A DNA stretch of 8,093 bases from Nitrospinae bacterium CG22_combo_CG10-13_8_21_14_all_47_10 (GTDB lineage Bacteria; Nitrospinota; Nitrospinia; Nitrospinales; VA-1): positions 975-9,067 of the forward strand of contig PCTK01000097.1 in the NCBI GenBank assembly GCA_002786505.1, given 5' to 3'. Of the stretch, positions 6,230-8,093 are shown piece by piece; the first letter of the stretch is position 1, and each line of letters opens with the position of its first letter. The position numbers and the translations under genes are program-made. The notes under the pieces are model-generated. The model was given only the letters and a program-made list of their open reading frames with translations, made no database searches and was not told where the DNA came from.

Positions 6230-7048
6230 ATGGCCTGCCTGATGAATTCATTAATAGTACCCGTTCAAACTCTGGTTAAAACTCTCAACCTGGGAACTCT
6301 TTCGCTGGGGAAATGCCGAATGAACGCGGGGGAACCTGCCGCGCTGACCCGGATGTTCACGTTAAAGAAAAGTGGCATAGATTATGTGGGGCAGGTCAGG
6401 GTGCGTCCTGAAAACCCGGCTGTTCGCATCGAAGTTTTCAACGGAAGTTATTTTGAAGAGTTTGAACAACTCCCAGCGGTGGTGCTCGACAACCTGACCG
6501 AGAAAGTTCTGAGACAGGTGTTAAAGGATAAAGAATTGCCGGAGGAGGCAAAAGCCCTGATCCGCGAACATCTTGAAGAACAGGAACCGGAACTAAATCT
6601 GGACATTGCCGAAACGGGGAGCGAGCGCGACCTGGATAAAATTTTTGAACGCTTGAATACGGAATACTTCAATAACCGGATTCAGGCTAAGGTCCTGTGG
6701 GGACGCGATGTGAAATCGCGCAACAAAAGTGGTTTTCGTTATGGTTCCTACGATGAGAGAAAAAAACTCATCCGCATTCATCCGCGTTTGAAGCAGGACT
6801 TTGTTCCCCTGTCCGTTTTGGAGCTGACCGTTTACCATGAAATGTGCCACCAGTTTGCTCCGTCCTACAAGAAGAACGGAACCTGGCAGAGCCATCACCC
6901 TGAATTTAAAAAGAAAGAGCGGGAGTTTAAAGATTTTAAGGATGCCCGTAACTGGGAAAAGCATAACTGGCACCGTTTGCTTCTTCCCTCCGAGGAAAAT
7001 GCTGAATTGGTAACCGTCCCCATTGCAACCGCCATTGATTTGGCCTAA
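6230..7048 (+). CDS. SprT-like zinc metallopeptidase domain protein
   Basis: A protein of up to 272 residues. The C-terminal half (about 132-250) is SprT-like. It starts with LDKIFERLNTEYFNNRI and WG (157-158), then has a basic RNKSGFRYGSYD strand pair and the zinc motif HEMCH (203-207, catalytic E204). A probable third ligand is H222 or H223 in HHPEF, followed by a helix. Eukaryotic relatives (Spartan) cut DNA-protein crosslinks; bacterial SprT proteins are little studied. The C-terminal four-cysteine zinc ribbon found in some members is absent: the protein has only three cysteines (C4, C29, C206). The N-terminal ~130 residues match nothing I recognise and include an acidic helical stretch (LPEEAKALIREHLEEQEPEL). 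The start is uncertain: ATG 6230, 6242 and 6320 are in frame, and only 6320 has a GGGG upstream, but the promoter candidate fits the first two. It leads a cluster, 14 bp before the PII gene. Confidence 0.8.
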   Translation: MACLMNSLIVPVQTLVKTLNLGTLSLGKCRMNAGEPAALTRMFTLKKSGIDYVGQVRVRPENPAVRIEVFNGSYFEEFEQLPAVVLDNLTEKVLRQVLKDKELPEEAKALIREHLEEQEPELNLDIAETGSERDLDKIFERLNTEYFNNRIQAKVLWGRDVKSRNKSGFRYGSYDERKKLIRIHPRLKQDFVPLSVLELTVYHEMCHQFAPSYKKNGTWQSHHPEFKKKEREFKDFKDARNWEKHNWHRLLLPSEENAELVTVPIATAIDLA

Positions 7049-7062
7049 ATTGGTTTCATGCC

Positions 7063-7401
7063 GTGAAAATGATAAAATGCTACATTCAATATGAAAGATT
7101 GGAAGCTCTCCGGGAAAAGCTTTTTGAATTAGGGGTGCCGGGAATTTCTGTGGTTGATGCCAAAGGCATTGGCAAACCGATGAGTCAATTGAAATCCGAT
7201 TCCGATCTGAAAGTCCCGCAGTTTCATCCCCGTGTAGAAATTTCGATAGTTCTGGAAACCGAAGCAGTGGATGAAGTGGTAGACATGATCGTGAAGACGT
7301 TGCACACTGGTAGCCTGGGCGATGGAAAGATTTTTGTTCTGCCGGTGGAACAAGCCATTCGTGTGCGTACCGGGGAGCGGGGCAAGCAGGCTCTCTACTG
7401 A
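7063..7401 (+). CDS. PII family signalling protein with atypical T-loop
   Basis: A 112-residue protein, the same length as GlnB/GlnK, which are trimeric sensors of ATP/ADP and 2-oxoglutarate controlling nitrogen metabolism. The C-terminal signature TGSLGDGKIFVLPV (82-95) and RVRTGE (100-105) keep the B- and C-loop nucleotide contacts. The T-loop (38-55, KPMSQLKSDSDLKVPQFH) is one residue shorter than in E. coli GlnB. It has no tyrosine, so neither Y51 (uridylylation) nor Y46 is present; Q39, which helps bind Mg-ATP-2-oxoglutarate, is proline, and K58 is replaced by arginine. Serines at 41, 45 and 47 are present. Start GTG 7063 aligns exactly with the E. coli N-terminus (MKMI versus MKKI); ATG 7069 would lose two residues. 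It lies 14 bp after the sprT-like gene and 42 bp before the yggS homologue, with no terminator on either side. A PII paralogue with altered partner or ligand specificity is likely. Confidence 0.9.
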   Translation: MKMIKCYIQYERLEALREKLFELGVPGISVVDAKGIGKPMSQLKSDSDLKVPQFHPRVEISIVLETEAVDEVVDMIVKTLHTGSLGDGKIFVLPVEQAIRVRTGERGKQALY

Positions 7402-7429
7402 TCAGAGATACTTTGAAAATTTTCCGCTT

Positions 7430-7433
7430 GAGG
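7430..7433 (+). promoter_or_regulatory. Ribosome binding site supporting the TTG start of yggS
   Basis: GAGG lies 10 bases before TTG 7444. The frame has a stop at 7429-7431 and no ATG until 7564, which would cut off the PLP lysine, so TTG is the only sensible start. Confidence 0.45.
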
Positions 7434-7443
7434 CAAGTTTCTA

Positions 7444-8093
7444 TTGATCGCTGAAAATCTGGCCGAGGTCCGTGAACGGATTTCCCAGGCAATCCAAAAG
7501 TCGGGAAGAGAGCGGGGCAGTGCCCATCTGGTTACGGTTTCCAAGCAAGTGAGTGTTGCCCGGATGGAGGAAGCCCGGGCCGCCGGGGCCGTGATATTCG
7601 GCGAGAATAAGATTCAGGAAGCGCTCCCAAAGATAGAACAGATGGGGTTGAAGGGGGTTTCCTGGCACTTCATTGGCCATCTGCAAAAGAACAAGGTCAA
7701 GTTTATTGATGCCCACTTCGATCTGATCCATTCGGTAGATAGCCTTGAACTGGCAGAAAAAATCGCGAAACATTTTCAGTCCGTAAATCTGGTGCAGTCC
7801 GTATTGTTGCAGGTCAATGTTTCGGGCGAGGCTTCAAAGTTCGGCATGGAACCGGGGGAATTGGAAGAGCACGTGATTGATTTTTCCCGGTTGCGGGGAA
7901 TTCGGGTTGAGGGGTTGATGACCATTCCGCCGTTTGACCCCGACCCGGAAAATTCCCGCAGATACTTTTCCCGGTTGCGGGAACTCCGAGATCAATGCGA
8001 AAAGCAAAGTGGACTTTCCCTTCGCCAGCTTTCCATGGGCATGAGCCACGATTTTGAGATTGCGATAGAAGAGGGGGCCACGCTGGTTCGTGT
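7444..8093 (+). CDS. yggS: YggS/PLPBP (PipY-type) pyridoxal-phosphate-binding protein, 3' end cut
   Basis: The first 216 residues of a protein usually about 230 long; the window ends before the stop. It is the single-domain PLP-binding TIM barrel related to the N-terminal part of alanine racemase. This family has no known catalytic activity and buffers pyridoxal phosphate and amino-acid/keto-acid pools. Visible hallmarks are the PLP lysine K34 in VTVSK, GENKIQEA (53-60), WHFIGHLQKNK (74-84), HSVDS (96-100), VNVSGEASKFG (124-134), GLMTIPP (157-163), and the phosphate-binding SMGMSHDFEIAIEEGATLVR (197-216). The start is TTG. It follows the PII gene by 42 bp, so the two are probably cotranscribed. 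In cyanobacteria the orthologue pipY is cotranscribed with pipX, whose product binds PII, so this context is suggestive. Confidence 0.93.
   Translation, partial: MIAENLAEVRERISQAIQKSGRERGSAHLVTVSKQVSVARMEEARAAGAVIFGENKIQEALPKIEQMGLKGVSWHFIGHLQKNKVKFIDAHFDLIHSVDSLELAEKIAKHFQSVNLVQSVLLQVNVSGEASKFGMEPGELEEHVIDFSRLRGIRVEGLMTIPPFDPDPENSRRYFSRLRELRDQCEKQSGLSLRQLSMGMSHDFEIAIEEGATLVR

Noticed and set aside
6593..7492. 299-codon minus-strand ORF across the sprT-like, PII and yggS genes
   Set aside because: It runs antisense to three recognised genes; its translation shows no domain and its open frame follows from their codon use.

Overview
This 8.1 kb window looks like ordinary chromosomal DNA from a Gram-negative bacterium. 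The protein-coding genes are densely packed, base composition is balanced, starts are a mix of ATG, TTG and GTG, one protein has a lipoprotein signal and another an export signal. I see no mobile element, CRISPR array, rRNA or tRNA. The phylum cannot be fixed from the sequence. A Nitrospinota or deltaproteobacterial-type genome is only an impression.

Left part (1-1641). The window opens inside the C-terminal end of a presequence-protease-like M16C metallopeptidase, followed by two candidate terminators. A 150-bp leader then precedes a small hypothetical ORF (764-925) that appears to continue in another frame, so it may be a frameshifted or decayed gene. Facing it is an exported thiol peroxidase (Tpx) that keeps the peroxidatic cysteine but has lost the resolving one.

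Middle part (1642-6088). A uracil-DNA-glycosylase-superfamily protein is divergent from tpx. It has four cysteines spaced as in the iron-sulfur family-4 enzymes but a SMUG-like second motif. It converges with only 3 bp between stop codons on mutS2, which lies in an apparent two-gene minus-strand operon behind a lipoprotein with an alpha/beta-hydrolase (esterase/depolymerase-type) fold. The lipoprotein has a 45-bp tandem repeat linker containing a C8 homopolymer.

Right part (6089-8093). A divergent intergenic region carries a plausible sigma70-type promoter and a perfect 14-bp palindrome. It leads into a plus-strand operon: a SprT-like zinc metallopeptidase with an unrecognised N-terminal half, a PII signalling protein with a divergent T-loop, and a YggS/PipY-type PLP-binding protein cut by the window end.

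The most interesting points are the adjacency of an atypical PII gene to a yggS/pipY homologue (cyanobacterial PipY is tied to the PII network through PipX), the hybrid glycosylase, and the one-cysteine exported Tpx. I did not find a clear, wholly new multi-gene system.
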